Of a DNA stretch of 41,229 bases, positions 1 through 9,772 are shown piece after piece. The DNA is from an uncultured Actinomycetes bacterium (GTDB lineage: Bacteria; Actinomycetota; Actinomycetes; Nanopelagicales; Nanopelagicaceae): the NCBI GenBank assembly GCA_903894425.1, contig CAITQC010000011.1:1-41229 (forward strand). The letters run 5' to 3'. Under the pieces are notes generated by a model. It was not told the origin of the DNA. It searched no databases and saw only the letters and a list, made by a program, of their open reading frames with translations. Made by a program: the position numbers and the translations under genes. Each line of letters starts with the position of its first letter. Within the stretch, counting starts at the first letter, position 1.

Positions 1-575
1 GCAGTTAACTTCTTTGGTTGCTTCTGTAAATGCTTTTGTAACTTACGAAGTGGAACTTGACCTTCACCGTCACCAACAATTACTTCGATAACTGGTACAC
101 CCGGAGCAAAGCGCTCAGTCTTCTTGTGCTCATCCTGCAATAGTTGACGCACCGTATTAGCTGAACCTTCGCCAGTTAAGACAATTCCTGCACGTCCAAC
201 ACTTCGGTGGACCATATCTTGATTACGTGAAACTGCCACGGCCGGTGTTGTAGTCCAACCCTTACGTATGGCCATCAAGACGCTTGCACCTGCACCGATT
301 TGTCCCTCAATGGAAGAGTAGGCGGCGCGACCTGCAATGCGTGTAAAGAAAAGTAGAGCTGTAAGGAAAGAAAGAGGAAGGAAGATAAAACCAATATAAA
401 TTGGGTGATCAACGACGACTCCGATACCGATACCCACGCCAAAAGTAAGCAAGAAGATTGCAATAAGTGCGGCGCCGATCCAAGGTTTAACTTGCTTGGT
501 AACAGCATAGGCATCACGAAAGGTTTGAAAGCGTGGAGTCTTGATCTTTTTTTCTTTAACTTTTCTCTTAAACAT
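1..575 (-). CDS. DUF4191 family membrane protein (3' end cut by window)
   Basis: Open from an ATG at 575 to the window edge, so the C-terminus is missing; 191 codons are visible. The protein starts with a very basic stretch (MFKRKVKEKK), then two hydrophobic segments at about residues 32-54 and 59-78, then a soluble part. Two-helix architecture and the position directly after lipA and plsC fit the actinobacterial DUF4191 family (the M. tuberculosis Rv2219 position, by recall). No biochemical function is established. It begins 4 bases after the plsC stop, so it is probably the last or a late gene of the lipB-lipA-plsC operon. The family call rests on context and topology. Confidence 0.8.
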   Translation of the reverse strand, partial: MFKRKVKEKKIKTPRFQTFRDAYAVTKQVKPWIGAALIAIFLLTFGVGIGIGVVVDHPIYIGFIFLPLSFLTALLFFTRIAGRAAYSSIEGQIGAGASVLMAIRKGWTTTPAVAVSRNQDMVHRSVGRAGIVLTGEGSANTVRQLLQDEHKKTERFAPGVPVIEVIVGDGEGQVPLRKLQKHLQKQPKKLT

Positions 576-579
576 GGAG

Positions 580-1278
580 TTAGTTTAGTGGGGCAGGGGC
601 CGTTCCACCAAGGCGAGCCGGTGCCCAACGCTGGCCCACATGGCTATCGGGATAGTTGTCTTGAACCTGATGCAACATATCCAGCAATGTTTCGCGAAGA
701 TTAAGCTCTGCTTCTTCAACATTATCACCGCGTTGGTAAGAGATTGGCTCGCCAAAACTTACAGTTACGGGATAGTTCTTACGACGCAGATCTCGTTTAA
801 CACCTTTAGTCCAAATGCGTTGGCTGCCCCAGATTATTGTTGGGATTATAGGGACGCCAGCGCCCATCGCTAGTCGTACAGCCCCTGATTTAAGTCCCTT
901 AATCTCAAAGGAAGTAGAGACTGTTCCTTCTGGAAATATTCCAATAATTTCGCCAGATTTTAAAGCACGAAGTGCTGCAACAAAAGATGCCGAACCATTA
1001 CTGCGATCAACATTGATGTGGTGCATACCGCGCATCAAGGGGCCAGCTAATTTGTTATCAAAAATCTCCTTCTTGGCCATGAAGCGCACAAATCGACCGG
1101 CAGGTAATGCAGCAGTACCGGTGATAGCAAAATCTAAGTAACTAACGTGATTAATTGCAAGGATTGCGCCACCTTTGCGTGGAACATTTTCTTCGCCTTC
1201 AAAATCAAATTTAAGTCCTAGATATCTCCATAAGGATTTAATCGCAACGATAACTGGTGGATAAACCAGATCAGCCAT
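580..1278 (-). CDS. plsC: 1-acyl-sn-glycerol-3-phosphate acyltransferase (PlsC family)
   Basis: 232 aa acyltransferase that would transfer an acyl chain to lysophosphatidic acid at the membrane in phospholipid synthesis. The catalytic HX4D motif is seen as NHVSYLD (His44, Asp49) and the substrate-binding motif as FPEGT (115-119). A hydrophobic N-terminus ([10 protein letters not shown]) would associate with the membrane. The reading frame is open upstream to an ATG at 1341, but the ATG at 1278 overlaps the lipA stop by 8 bases and gives the normal family length, so it is preferred. Exact acyl acceptor is not shown by sequence; other LPLAT acyltransferases share these motifs. Confidence 0.88.
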   Translation of the reverse strand: MADLVYPPVIVAIKSLWRYLGLKFDFEGEENVPRKGGAILAINHVSYLDFAITGTAALPAGRFVRFMAKKEIFDNKLAGPLMRGMHHINVDRSNGSASFVAALRALKSGEIIGIFPEGTVSTSFEIKGLKSGAVRLAMGAGVPIIPTIIWGSQRIWTKGVKRDLRRKNYPVTVSFGEPISYQRGDNVEEAELNLRETLLDMLHQVQDNYPDSHVGQRWAPARLGGTAPAPLN

Positions 1279-2203
1279 GAGTGGCCCTGGCTTCCATCGC
1301 CTGTTTGTATAAGCGTCCTGCGCGATAGCTTGAACGAACAAGCGGTCCGCTCATTACGCCTAGGAATCCGATATCAGTGGCTTCTTTAGATAGTTCAACA
1401 AACTCTTCTGGCTTTACCCAACGTTCTACCGGGTGGTGGCGATTAGTCGGTCGCAGATATTGCGTGATTGTTATTAAGTCACAACCTGCATCGTGAAGAT
1501 CAACAAGGGCCTGTGAAACTTCTTCGCGAGTTTCGCCAAGACCAAGGATTAAGTTTGATTTCGTGATTAAACCAAAATCACGGGCCATGGATATTACGGT
1601 CAATGATTTTTCGTAAGTAAAAGCTGGGCGAATTCGCTTGAAAATGCGGGGAACCGTTTCAAGGTTGTGAGCAAAGACTTCAGGGCGAGTTTCAAAGATT
1701 TCATTAAGTAGTTGTGCCTTGGCATGAAAATCTGGGGCCAACATTTCAACGCCAGTTCCTGGGTTTAATGCATGAACTTGGCGAATCGTTTCAGCATATA
1801 GCCATGCACCCTCATCCGGTAAGTCATCACGGGTAACGCCGGTAATCGTGGCATATTTAAGCCCCATTGCTTTTACAGATTCTGCAACCTTGCGTGGTTC
1901 TTCACGATCTATTGCATCAGGCTTACCTGTATCTATATTGCAGAAGTCGCAGCGGCGAGTGCACTTATCTCCACCAATTAAAAATGTTGCCTCTTTGTCT
2001 TCCCAACATTCAAAGATGTTTGGGCACGCAGCTTCTTGGCAGACCGTGTGCAGGCCCTCTGATTTAACGAGTGTCTGTAAGCGTGTGTACTCAGGACCCA
2101 TATGAGCTTTTGTTTTAATCCATTCAGGTTTGCGCTCAATAGGAGTCTGCGTGTTGCGCGCTTCAATGCGTATTAACTTACGCCCTTCTGGTGCAAGGCT
2201 CAT
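1271..2203 (-). CDS. lipA: lipoyl synthase LipA
   Basis: 310 aa radical-SAM enzyme inserting two sulfurs into the octanoyl chain carried by E2 and GcvH proteins. Both cluster motifs are present: auxiliary 4Fe-4S cysteines at 55, 60 and 66 ([12 protein letters not shown]) and the radical-SAM CX3CX2C at 81, 85 and 88 (CTRRCDFC). The C-terminal RSSY motif contains the serine that binds the auxiliary cluster in studied LipA enzymes. The start overlaps the lipB stop by 4 bases (ATGA), giving translational coupling with the preceding step. Full length for the family; no anomalies. Confidence 0.97.
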   Translation of the reverse strand: MSLAPEGRKLIRIEARNTQTPIERKPEWIKTKAHMGPEYTRLQTLVKSEGLHTVCQEAACPNIFECWEDKEATFLIGGDKCTRRCDFCNIDTGKPDAIDREEPRKVAESVKAMGLKYATITGVTRDDLPDEGAWLYAETIRQVHALNPGTGVEMLAPDFHAKAQLLNEIFETRPEVFAHNLETVPRIFKRIRPAFTYEKSLTVISMARDFGLITKSNLILGLGETREEVSQALVDLHDAGCDLITITQYLRPTNRHHPVERWVKPEEFVELSKEATDIGFLGVMSGPLVRSSYRAGRLYKQAMEARATHG

Positions 2204-2856
2204 GCGCTCACCTTCCTCAAAGATTCGAAAATAAATTGTTCAACTAGAGGCAGTACCTCAGTGATATTTACTGAGCGATCTAACTCTTTTTCAATCGAAG
2301 TAACTTGCGCATCAGCGATTCCGCAGGGAATGATTCGTGTGAAATTTGTTAAATCAGGACTGACATTTAGTGCGAAGCCATGCATAGTTACACCTTGAGT
2401 GACACGGATACCGATGGCGGCGATTTTACGATCACCTTTTTCATCTCGGACCCAGACTCCAGAACGCCCAGAAACACATGTTGCATCAATACCCAGCTCT
2501 GAACAAACATTGATTAACCCTGCTTCAATTTCGCGGACAAAGCCAACGAGTTCATGGGGATTTGCTAATTTCACAATTGGATATCCAACGATTTGTCCCG
2601 GACCATGCCAAGTGATTTTTCCACCACGATCCACCTCGATAACAGGTGTTCCATCCTGAGGCTTCTCAGAGTCCAAAGTTCGCCGACCAGCGGTGTATAC
2701 CGATGGGTGTTCTAACAACAACAAAGTATTGGGACGTGCTCCAGATACAACTTCTGCGTGGATATTTCTCTGGACCTGCCAGGCCTTTTCATAATCAATC
2801 ACACCATGACGGATTAAGGCGATAGCGCTTTGGCTGGATGGGGTTATGACAGGCAC
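2200..2856 (-). CDS. lipB: lipoyl(octanoyl) transferase LipB
   Basis: 218 aa enzyme moving octanoate from acyl carrier protein to the lipoyl domains of E2 and GcvH. Visible motifs are the substrate loop [12 protein letters not shown] (77-88), the conserved Lys144 in KIAAIGI and the catalytic Cys178 in IIPCGIAD, so the Cys/Lys dyad is intact. It starts with GTG at 2856. A TAGGCT -10 box lies 6 bases before this GTG, so the transcript is probably leaderless. First gene of the lipB-lipA-plsC-DUF4191 operon; its products would serve the two lipoyl domains of the E2 encoded at 8150-9757. Confidence 0.96.
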   Translation of the reverse strand: MPVITPSSQSAIALIRHGVIDYEKAWQVQRNIHAEVVSGARPNTLLLLEHPSVYTAGRRTLDSEKPQDGTPVIEVDRGGKITWHGPGQIVGYPIVKLANPHELVGFVREIEAGLINVCSELGIDATCVSGRSGVWVRDEKGDRKIAAIGIRVTQGVTMHGFALNVSPDLTNFTRIIPCGIADAQVTSIEKELDRSVNITEVLPLVEQFIFESLRKVSA

Positions 2857-2862
2857 ATCGCT

Positions 2863-2868
2863 AGCCTA
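2863..2868 (-). promoter_or_regulatory. -10 box of a leaderless lipB promoter
   Basis: TAGGCT on the minus strand ends 6 bases before the GTG start of lipB. The hexamer is the right arm of a 6-bp dyad (agccta-aagg-taggct, 2863-2878), which could be an operator or coincidence. Confidence 0.65.
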
Positions 2869-2930
2869 AAGGTAGGCTTGCCTCCTTACCAATTAGAGAA
2901 TACGAACTCAGAGCCAAAGGGGCCACATAC

Positions 2931-5087
2931 GTGACTAGCGCCATGATGAAAAAGAGCCGACGTCCATTTATCACGGCATTAATAGTGATCTTTCTCTGGT
3001 TTGGAGCAAGTGGGGTCTTTGGGCCTCTTTTCGGAAAACTCTCTACGGTTCAGGAAAATGATAGTTCTCAGTTTCTGCCACAAAGTGCCGAGTCAACAAA
3101 GGCTGCAAAAATCATCACAAGGTTTTCAGCTGATCAAACTCAAACCATTCCAACATTGGTCCTCTTCTTAGGCGAAGTTAACGTTGACAAGATCTCGGGC
3201 CTTAACGCTCACTTAGCTACTTTGGGCTCAACGCCCATTATTGGTTCTGATGTTGCGATCTCTAAATATTTAATTCCTGGTCAGCCAGTCTTTGCCTTTC
3301 CTTCCGAAGATAAGAAGGCTTTACTAGCAAGTGTCCCTTTAACTTTCGCATCTGCGCAGGATTTATTGCCTAATGACAAACCGGTACTGCCTGAGATTAT
3401 TAAAACGCTACGCGCTGATTCTGCTGCATATGCAGCTGCAAATGGATTAACTGCAAATGTGACCGGTGTTGGTGCACTTTTGGGAGATCTCTTTGGAGCT
3501 TTCGGCGGGATCGATTCATCTTTACTGCTAACAACGTTAGGCGTTGTTGCATTCATCTTAATTATTGTTTATAGATCCCCAATTCTTTGGATCCTTCCGT
3601 TATTTGCAGCAGTCATTGCACTCTCGACCGCTGGTGGTTTGGTTTATCTATTGGCCAAGAACAATGTCATTGACTTAAACGGTCAATCTCAGGGGATCTT
3701 GTCGGTATTAGTTTTGGGAGCAGCAACTGATTATGCGCTGCTACTAATCTCTCGATACCGCGAAGAGCTTCATCACTATGAATCTCGCTTTGATGCTATG
3801 AAAGCTGCTTACCGTGGTGTTTTTGAACCGATTCTTGCATCTGGCTCAACTGTTGCAGTGAGTCTTCTTGTTCTTCTATTGAGCGATCTCTCAAGTAACG
3901 CCGGGCTTGGTCCAGTCGGAGCAGTTGGAATTGCTGCTTCAATGATTACGATTTTGACCTTATTGCCAGCTTTACTTGTGGCATTTGGTCGCTGGATTTT
4001 CTGGCCACGAATTCCACGATTTGATGATGCAAATCCTCAACTTGAAGGCACTTGGGCAAAGATTGGTGAGGCCGTTGAAAAACGTCCACGCAAACTATGG
4101 ATGATTACGGCGGTGGGGTTGGTAATTTTGGCAGGCTTCTCAACAACTCTCAATGCCAAGGGTCTTTCAACTGCCGACTCTTTCACTAAGAAGCAGGATT
4201 CGGTAGTTGGCTTAGAGCTATTAGGCGAGCATTTCCCAGGCGGTGCCGGTCAACCAACGGAAGTGATTGTAAAACAATCACAAGTGGATCAGGTACTTGC
4301 TGCTCTTGGAACAATTCAAGAAGTTGCCTCAACTGATTTAGTGCGAGTTGCACCAGTTTTGCCTGGACAACCAGTTCCTGCAGTGAAGGTATTAGATGGT
4401 CAAGTTGTTATCAATGCAACTTTATCGCTTAACCCAGATTCGGTGGCAGCGCGCGATGTAATTCCAGTGATTCGCGATGCTGTTCATGCAATTGATCCTT
4501 CCATTCTAGTTGGTGGCTCCACAGCAGTTGCATTCGATACCGATGTCTCTTCTGCCCGCGATAATCGAACGATTATTCCAATAGTTTTGGTACTGATAAC
4601 ACTTATCTTGGGTCTTTTACTTCGAAGTGTTATTTCAGCGTTATTACTTTTATCTACTGTGGTTCTTTCCTACTTTGCCACTTTAGGGGCATGTCAGTTG
4701 GTATTTGAAAATATCTTCCACTTCAAGGGTGCAGATACTTCATTCCCACTCTTTGCTTTCATTTTCCTTGTGGCATTGGGTATTGATTACAACATCTTCT
4801 TAATGACTCGTGTGCGCGAAGAATCGGCAAAGATTGGTACCCGAAAGGGTGTTATCAAGGGTCTTACGGTCACCGGTGGAGTGATTACCTCTGCTGGAAT
4901 TGTCCTAGCAGCCACATTTGGAGTTCTAGGAATCCTGCCTTTGGTCTTCTTGGCAGAACTTGGCTTTGCAGTGGCCTTTGGTGTTTTGCTTGACACCATT
5001 ATCGTGCGCAGTATTTTAGTACCAGCACTTTCATATGACATTGGAAGCAAAATCTGGTGGCCATCAAAACTTCAAAACAATAAGTAA
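2931..5087 (+). CDS. MMPL/RND family transporter
   Basis: 718 aa predicted inner-membrane exporter of the MMPL branch of the RND superfamily. It shows the duplicated layout of the family: one N-terminal helix (about residues 12-32), a large extracytoplasmic domain (about 33-190), a helical bundle (about 195-350), a second helix (about 388-405), a second extracytoplasmic domain, and a final bundle from about 545. The GAATDYALLLISRYREEL and LGIDYNIFLMTRVREE segments are the family's Asp-Tyr helix motifs thought to carry protons. The GTG at 2931 is preceded by AAAGGGG at 8-base spacing; ATG codons at 2943 and 2946 are alternatives. Substrate unknown; actinobacterial relatives export lipids, others drugs. 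Confidence 0.88.
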   Translation: MTSAMMKKSRRPFITALIVIFLWFGASGVFGPLFGKLSTVQENDSSQFLPQSAESTKAAKIITRFSADQTQTIPTLVLFLGEVNVDKISGLNAHLATLGSTPIIGSDVAISKYLIPGQPVFAFPSEDKKALLASVPLTFASAQDLLPNDKPVLPEIIKTLRADSAAYAAANGLTANVTGVGALLGDLFGAFGGIDSSLLLTTLGVVAFILIIVYRSPILWILPLFAAVIALSTAGGLVYLLAKNNVIDLNGQSQGILSVLVLGAATDYALLLISRYREELHHYESRFDAMKAAYRGVFEPILASGSTVAVSLLVLLLSDLSSNAGLGPVGAVGIAASMITILTLLPALLVAFGRWIFWPRIPRFDDANPQLEGTWAKIGEAVEKRPRKLWMITAVGLVILAGFSTTLNAKGLSTADSFTKKQDSVVGLELLGEHFPGGAGQPTEVIVKQSQVDQVLAALGTIQEVASTDLVRVAPVLPGQPVPAVKVLDGQVVINATLSLNPDSVAARDVIPVIRDAVHAIDPSILVGGSTAVAFDTDVSSARDNRTIIPIVLVLITLILGLLLRSVISALLLLSTVVLSYFATLGACQLVFENIFHFKGADTSFPLFAFIFLVALGIDYNIFLMTRVREESAKIGTRKGVIKGLTVTGGVITSAGIVLAATFGVLGILPLVFLAELGFAVAFGVLLDTIIVRSILVPALSYDIGSKIWWPSKLQNNK

Positions 5088-5094
5088 GGGTTAT

Positions 5095-6105
5095 ATGCGC
5101 GTAGGTATTGCAGGATATGGATTAGCTGGACGGTATTTTCACGCTCCACTTCTCAAGGGGTGTGGGTATGAAGTAGTTGCGATTCAAACTAGTAATGCCG
5201 AACGTGCGGCTAATGCAGTGGCAGATTTTCCAGATGTACATCTCGTTGCAACAATTGATGAGCTTGTTGCGCACAAACTTGATTTAGTTGTGGTCGCGTC
5301 TGCAAATCTGGCTCATGCCGAACATGCATTTGCTGCAATCAATGCCGGCATTGCCGTGGTTGTAGATAAGCCGATGGGTCGAACATTTGCAGAGACTGCA
5401 GAGATTATTTCAGCTGGAGAGCGAGCAGGTGTTCCAGTCTCAACATTTTTTAACCGACGATGGGATAGTGATTCACTAACTATCAAGAAAGTGCTGGCAT
5501 CTGGCGTACTTGGAACAATTCACCGCTTGGACTCTAGGTTTGAGCGTTTTCGCCCAGAGCTCAATAAAGATTCATGGCGTGAAAATATGAGTGCAGCCGA
5601 GGGTGGGGGACAATTACTTGATCTGCAACCACATTTAATTTCAACGGCTCTTGATTGGTTTGGTAATGCTGAACTTGTTACCTCCACGGTTCGAAATATT
5701 CGCGGTGGCGCAGATGATGATGCAGTTCTAGTTCTTAAGCATGATTCGGGCGTGCTCTCAATACTTTCAGCTAGCGCAGTTGTTGGAGCACCTGGCCCTC
5801 GTATACGAATTTTGGGAAGCAAGGGCGCACTTGTTATCAATGATCTAGATCCACAAGAAGATTTACTAAAGGCGGGCAAAATCCCTACTGGCGGCAAATG
5901 GGATGTACCGACAAAGTCAAAGACATTAATCTATCGCGGTGACGAGGTGGAAGAGATAGTTGGCGAAGATGGAAATTACGCCATTTTCTATTCATTGGTT
6001 GCCGGTGCTATTGCTGGAACAAATCCTTGGCCTATCTCTAATGACGATGCCTTGTTAGTGGCAAAGATTATTGATCAGGCCAGGAATAACGCACTGCATG
6101 TCTAG
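5095..6105 (+). CDS. Gfo/Idh/MocA family NAD(P)-dependent oxidoreductase
   Basis: 336 aa dehydrogenase of the family that oxidises sugars, inositols and related polyols. The N-terminal Rossmann motif is GYGLAGRYFHAPLL (residues 7-20), and the conserved DKP of the nicotinamide pocket is at 91-93. The C-terminal part contains the alpha/beta domain with RFERFRPELNKDSWR. The ATG at 5095, 7 bases after the exporter stop and preceded by AAGGG, is preferred over the upstream start at 5035, which lies inside the exporter gene. Closest in feel to scyllo-inositol/YdgJ-type enzymes, but the substrate cannot be assigned. Confidence 0.87.
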   Translation: MRVGIAGYGLAGRYFHAPLLKGCGYEVVAIQTSNAERAANAVADFPDVHLVATIDELVAHKLDLVVVASANLAHAEHAFAAINAGIAVVVDKPMGRTFAETAEIISAGERAGVPVSTFFNRRWDSDSLTIKKVLASGVLGTIHRLDSRFERFRPELNKDSWRENMSAAEGGGQLLDLQPHLISTALDWFGNAELVTSTVRNIRGGADDDAVLVLKHDSGVLSILSASAVVGAPGPRIRILGSKGALVINDLDPQEDLLKAGKIPTGGKWDVPTKSKTLIYRGDEVEEIVGEDGNYAIFYSLVAGAIAGTNPWPISNDDALLVAKIIDQARNNALHV

Positions 6106-7267
6106 GAAAAGCGATGTCGTTGTTATTGGCGCCGGATTAGCTGGATTAAGCGCTGCAATTCACCTACAAGAGGCTGGCCGTTCGGTAACTGTTATCGATG
6201 CCAGTGATCGCGCAGGTGGGCGAGTAAGCAGTGACCACATCGATGGATATATCTGCGACAGAGGTTTTCAATTAATTAACTCCAAGTATCCAGCCTTAAT
6301 CGAACTTGATGTGATTAATGAAATCGATTTCATCGCTGCTCCCCGTGTCATTGAAGTGAGTTTAGGTACCGAACGGGTTGCTCTGGGCGATCCTCGTACA
6401 GCGCCCTTTTCAGCGTTACATCGCGCAACCGGAACGCTGTCAGAAAAGATCAACTTCGCCCGCTTTGTTTTCTCAAAGCCAAAAGCATCGCAATCTATTG
6501 GGGCTGCACTTCGAGAAGCTGGATGCGCATCCACCTACGATCGAGTTCTTCGGCCTTTCTTGCAGGGTGTTTTCCTGACCGACCCTGACAAAGTCGATGC
6601 GATTTATGGCCATGCGGTGTTAAGAAGTTTTGTTAGCGGAGCTCCAGGTATTCCTAAGTTTGGCGTTGGTCAACTTTCGCAAGCGATTGCATCGCGTGTA
6701 CATAATCTCCAACTTAATGTCCGGGCAGAAAGAATCGTTGGAACTACGGTTCAAACCTCTGTGGGAGATTTTGCTGCCAGTGATGTCATTGTCGCCACCG
6801 ATGCAACTACCGCTGCTCAATTACTGGATCTACCTTCGGCGGCGCCAATGGTTGGCTGCATTACTTGGTACCACTCAACAGATAGCAATCCTTCAGGAAG
6901 TGGTCGCCTATTAATAGATGGGCAGAACCGCGGCCCAGTAATTAATTCAGTGGTTATCTCAGATATCTCTGCGGCATATGCACCGGCTGGAATGAATTTG
7001 ATTTCAAGCACAACAGATTTGGGAACTACTGAATCTGAAGTTCGCCGTCACCTAGCAACAATGTGGGGAGCACAGACCCGCGAATGGCAGTTGATTGCAA
7101 AGTACGAAATCCCTTCAGCGCTTCCATTACAAAGCGTGGGGAAAGCATTGACGCAGAGTACAAAGATTTCTGATCATCTCTATGTTGCGGGGGACCACAG
7201 AAGCGTTCCGTCACAGCAAGGTGCCTTATTTAGTGGAACCTTAGCTTCTCAATTAATCTTGAACTAG
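6098..7267 (+). CDS. FAD-dependent amine oxidase / phytoene desaturase-like oxidoreductase
   Basis: 389 aa flavoprotein. The N-terminus has the dinucleotide-binding fold GAGLAGLSAAIHL (11-23), the acidic residue closing strand 2 (Asp34) and the GGR motif that follows in amine-oxidase-type enzymes. The C-terminal flavin motif is GDHRSVPSQQGALFSG. The ATG at 6098 overlaps the preceding dehydrogenase by 8 bases, so the two are co-translated; an upstream in-frame start at 6071 is unlikely. Its 3' end overlaps the opposing TIGR01777 gene by 15 bases. The substrate is unknown; no carotenoid or haem genes lie beside it. Confidence 0.85.
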   Translation: MSRKSDVVVIGAGLAGLSAAIHLQEAGRSVTVIDASDRAGGRVSSDHIDGYICDRGFQLINSKYPALIELDVINEIDFIAAPRVIEVSLGTERVALGDPRTAPFSALHRATGTLSEKINFARFVFSKPKASQSIGAALREAGCASTYDRVLRPFLQGVFLTDPDKVDAIYGHAVLRSFVSGAPGIPKFGVGQLSQAIASRVHNLQLNVRAERIVGTTVQTSVGDFAASDVIVATDATTAAQLLDLPSAAPMVGCITWYHSTDSNPSGSGRLLIDGQNRGPVINSVVISDISAAYAPAGMNLISSTTDLGTTESEVRRHLATMWGAQTREWQLIAKYEIPSALPLQSVGKALTQSTKISDHLYVAGDHRSVPSQQGALFSGTLASQLILN

Positions 7268-8143
7268 TTCCTTTAGCGCATCTGTAATGTGCGGATAATC
7301 CCAAGTGAATCCAGCCTCTTGCAATATATGAGGCATAACTTTCTTGGAGCCAAGTACTTCAGTTGAAAATCCGCCCATCGCAATTTTTAGAGCTATGGCA
7401 GGCGCCGGAAAAACCGCGGGGCGGTGAAGTGCTCGGGCTAGTGCTGAGGTGAACTCTTGATTGGTGACTGGATTTGGGGAAGTCAGATTAACGGGACCAG
7501 AGATTGGATGCTCTAAGGCAAATTCAATTGCACGGATTTGATCATGCAAAGTTATCCATGACCACCACTGTTTACCCGAACCGAGTTTTCCACCAAAACC
7601 TAAACGAAATAGCGGCAACATCTTTCCAAGAGCGCCACCAGTTGGATCCAGAACTAAACCTGTGCGAATCTTTACGGTGCGAACATCGCCTGCCAGATCA
7701 GCGGCAGCTTCCCATTCGCGGCAAACAGCGGCAAGAAAATCATCGCCGACCCGATCGCTTTCAATAACGGCGCGGTTTCCGCTCTCGCCATACCATCCGA
7801 TTGCACTTGCAGAGATAAATACCTGTGGCTTCAATTCAGCTACAGCTTTTGCAATAGCTGTTGTACCCATTAAACGTGAGTTCAGAATTTCCGATTTATA
7901 TTTTTTGCTCCACCGCTTATCGCCAACTCCGACACCAGCTAAATGAATAACGGCATTGATTCCTTCTAGGGCAGTTAAATCAACATAGCCTGTTTGTGGA
8001 TCCCATTGCACTTCATCAGAGGCAACAGGAGCTCGTCGAACTAAACGTTGCACGGTATGGCCCTCGCTCTTTAAGTGGCCAACTAGAGCTGTACCTATTA
8101 GACCTGATGAACCGCTGATAGCGATTCTCTGTGGAACTGGCAT
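7253..8143 (-). CDS. TIGR01777 family SDR epimerase-like protein
   Basis: 296 aa extended short-chain dehydrogenase-like protein of the TIGR01777 (YfcH) family. It has the NADP-binding GSSGLIGTALVGHL near the N-terminus, the SAIGWYGESG segment with the Tyr typical of this family, and the conserved GVGDKRW loop. Its gene follows the E2 gene by 6 bases, the same association as Rv2216 next to dlaT in mycobacteria (by recall). Cell-division and nucleotide-sugar roles have been suggested for relatives but no reaction is established. Confidence 0.9.
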   Translation of the reverse strand: MPVPQRIAISGSSGLIGTALVGHLKSEGHTVQRLVRRAPVASDEVQWDPQTGYVDLTALEGINAVIHLAGVGVGDKRWSKKYKSEILNSRLMGTTAIAKAVAELKPQVFISASAIGWYGESGNRAVIESDRVGDDFLAAVCREWEAAADLAGDVRTVKIRTGLVLDPTGGALGKMLPLFRLGFGGKLGSGKQWWSWITLHDQIRAIEFALEHPISGPVNLTSPNPVTNQEFTSALARALHRPAVFPAPAIALKIAMGGFSTEVLGSKKVMPHILQEAGFTWDYPHITDALKELVQD

Positions 8144-8149
8144 CAGTGT

Positions 8150-9757
8150 TTAGAGTCCCAAATCAGATTCAAAGGCGCCGCCTTCAAGGCGATCCTTCAA
8201 GGTAACAAGGAATCTAGCGGCATCGGCGCCATCTACAACGCGATGATCGTATGAAAGACCTAGATAGACCATTGAACGAATAGCGATTGTCTCGCCACCG
8301 TCTTCGCCGCGAACAACCATCGGACGCTTTACAACTGCTCCTAGTCCCAGAATTGCAACCTGCGGTTGATTAATAATCGGAGTATCAAATAAAGCTCCGC
8401 GGCTACCAGTATTAGTTAGCGTAAATGTTCCGCCACCTAATTCATCTGGAGTGACTTTGTTGTCGCGTGTGCGAGCAGCTAGATCTGCAATTTTACGTGC
8501 GATCCCACCCATGTTTAGATCGCCAGCGTTAGCAATAACCGGAACAAGTAATCCCCGTTCGGTATCGACTGCGATTCCAAGGTGTTCGGCGCCATGATAA
8601 GTAATTTGGTCACCTTCAACTGAAGAGTTGAGTACTGGGTGTTGCTTAAGCGCCTCGCATACTGCAACTGAGAAGAATGGAAGGTATGAGAGTTTGACTC
8701 CTTCACGGGCTTCAAAAGATGCTTTAGCTTTGTCGCGAAGTCGTGAAATCTTTGTTACATCTACTTCAATGACAGTTGTTAACTGTGCACTTACTTGAAG
8801 CGACTCAACCATACGGGCAGCGATAACTTTACGAAGTCTTGACATCGTCACTGTTGTTCCACGAAGTGGTGAAACGGCAACTACTGATGGCTTGGAAGTT
8901 GCTGGTGCAAGGTTTTGCATAGCAGGAGCAGATTGGGTTGGGGCTACTGGCTTTGCCATTGCTTCAACATCTTCGCGGCGAATACGTCCACCGATTCCTG
9001 TGCCCTTTACGAGTGACAGATTGACGCCAAGATCATTTGCTAATTTACGAACTAGGGGAGTTACGTATGCATCGGTTGGTTGAACAACAGGTGCAGCTGC
9101 AACAACTGGAGCAGGTGTTTGAACGACAGGGGCTACAACGACAGGGGCTGCAACGACAGGTGTACCGCTTGCACCGATCAAACCAAGTCGCGCCCCGACC
9201 GGAACAGTTGTATCAATTGCAACATCGATCGCTAGCAAAGTTCCAGCAACTGGTGAAGGAATCTCGGTATCAACTTTGTCTGTAGAAACTTCTAATAATG
9301 CTTCATCTACGGCAACTGAGTCACCAATGTTTTTTAGCCAACGAGTAACGGTTCCTTCGCTCACGCTTTCGCCAAGTGCTGGCATGGTGATAACAGTTCC
9401 GGAAGTTGTTGGTGCAACTGCAACAGGTGGTGCAACTGGTTCAGGAACGGCAACTGCAACAGGTGGCGCAACATGGGCTGCCACCGGAGCTGCCACAGGT
9501 TGTGCAGGAGCCTGTGAGGCACCATTATCAATTACTGCAAGCTCTGCGCCAACTGGAACAGTTTGATCGATCTGTACAACAATCTTTGTAAGAGTTCCGG
9601 CAACTGGTGAAGGAATCTCGGTATCAACTTTGTCAGTTGAAACTTCTAGAAGTGGCTCATCGACGTTGACATGGTCACCTTCAGACTTTAACCAACGCGT
9701 AACCGTTCCTTCGCTAACACTTTCACCAAGTGCTGGCATCGTTACTGAGAATGTCAT
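8150..9757 (-). CDS. sucB: dihydrolipoyllysine acyltransferase E2 with two lipoyl domains (SucB/DlaT type)
   Basis: 535 aa E2 core of a 2-oxo acid dehydrogenase complex. Domains in order: lipoyl domain 1 (lipoylated Lys43 in STDKVDTEI), a Pro/Ala/Val linker, lipoyl domain 2 (Lys161, same motif), a second linker, the peripheral subunit-binding domain (about 231-267) and the acyltransferase core ending with DHRVVDG (His505, Asp509). It is encoded just after lpdA (E3). In actinobacteria this E2 is named SucB or DlaT and may serve pyruvate dehydrogenase; E1 is not in the window, so the substrate is uncertain. The two lipoyl domains share near-identical DNA. Confidence 0.95.
   Translation of the reverse strand: MTFSVTMPALGESVSEGTVTRWLKSEGDHVNVDEPLLEVSTDKVDTEIPSPVAGTLTKIVVQIDQTVPVGAELAVIDNGASQAPAQPVAAPVAAHVAPPVAVAVPEPVAPPVAVAPTTSGTVITMPALGESVSEGTVTRWLKNIGDSVAVDEALLEVSTDKVDTEIPSPVAGTLLAIDVAIDTTVPVGARLGLIGASGTPVVAAPVVVAPVVQTPAPVVAAAPVVQPTDAYVTPLVRKLANDLGVNLSLVKGTGIGGRIRREDVEAMAKPVAPTQSAPAMQNLAPATSKPSVVAVSPLRGTTVTMSRLRKVIAARMVESLQVSAQLTTVIEVDVTKISRLRDKAKASFEAREGVKLSYLPFFSVAVCEALKQHPVLNSSVEGDQITYHGAEHLGIAVDTERGLLVPVIANAGDLNMGGIARKIADLAARTRDNKVTPDELGGGTFTLTNTGSRGALFDTPIINQPQVAILGLGAVVKRPMVVRGEDGGETIAIRSMVYLGLSYDHRVVDGADAARFLVTLKDRLEGGAFESDLGL
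9247..9634 (-). repeat. intragenic direct repeat encoding duplicated lipoyl domains
   Basis: A 34-base exact match, 9247-9280 and 9601-9634 (offset 354 bases), lies at the lipoylation-site region of both lipoyl domains of the E2. Flanking bases also match with scattered differences. It reflects tandem domain duplication and could recombine to change lipoyl-domain number. Confidence 0.9.
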
Positions 9758-9772
9758 CTATTTTCTCCCTGG

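Noticed and set aside
9037-9591. Gln/Leu-rich plus-strand ORFs opposite the E2 gene
   Set aside because: Antisense shadows of the Pro/Ala/Val linkers and lipoyl domains; no ribosome site or recognisable domain.
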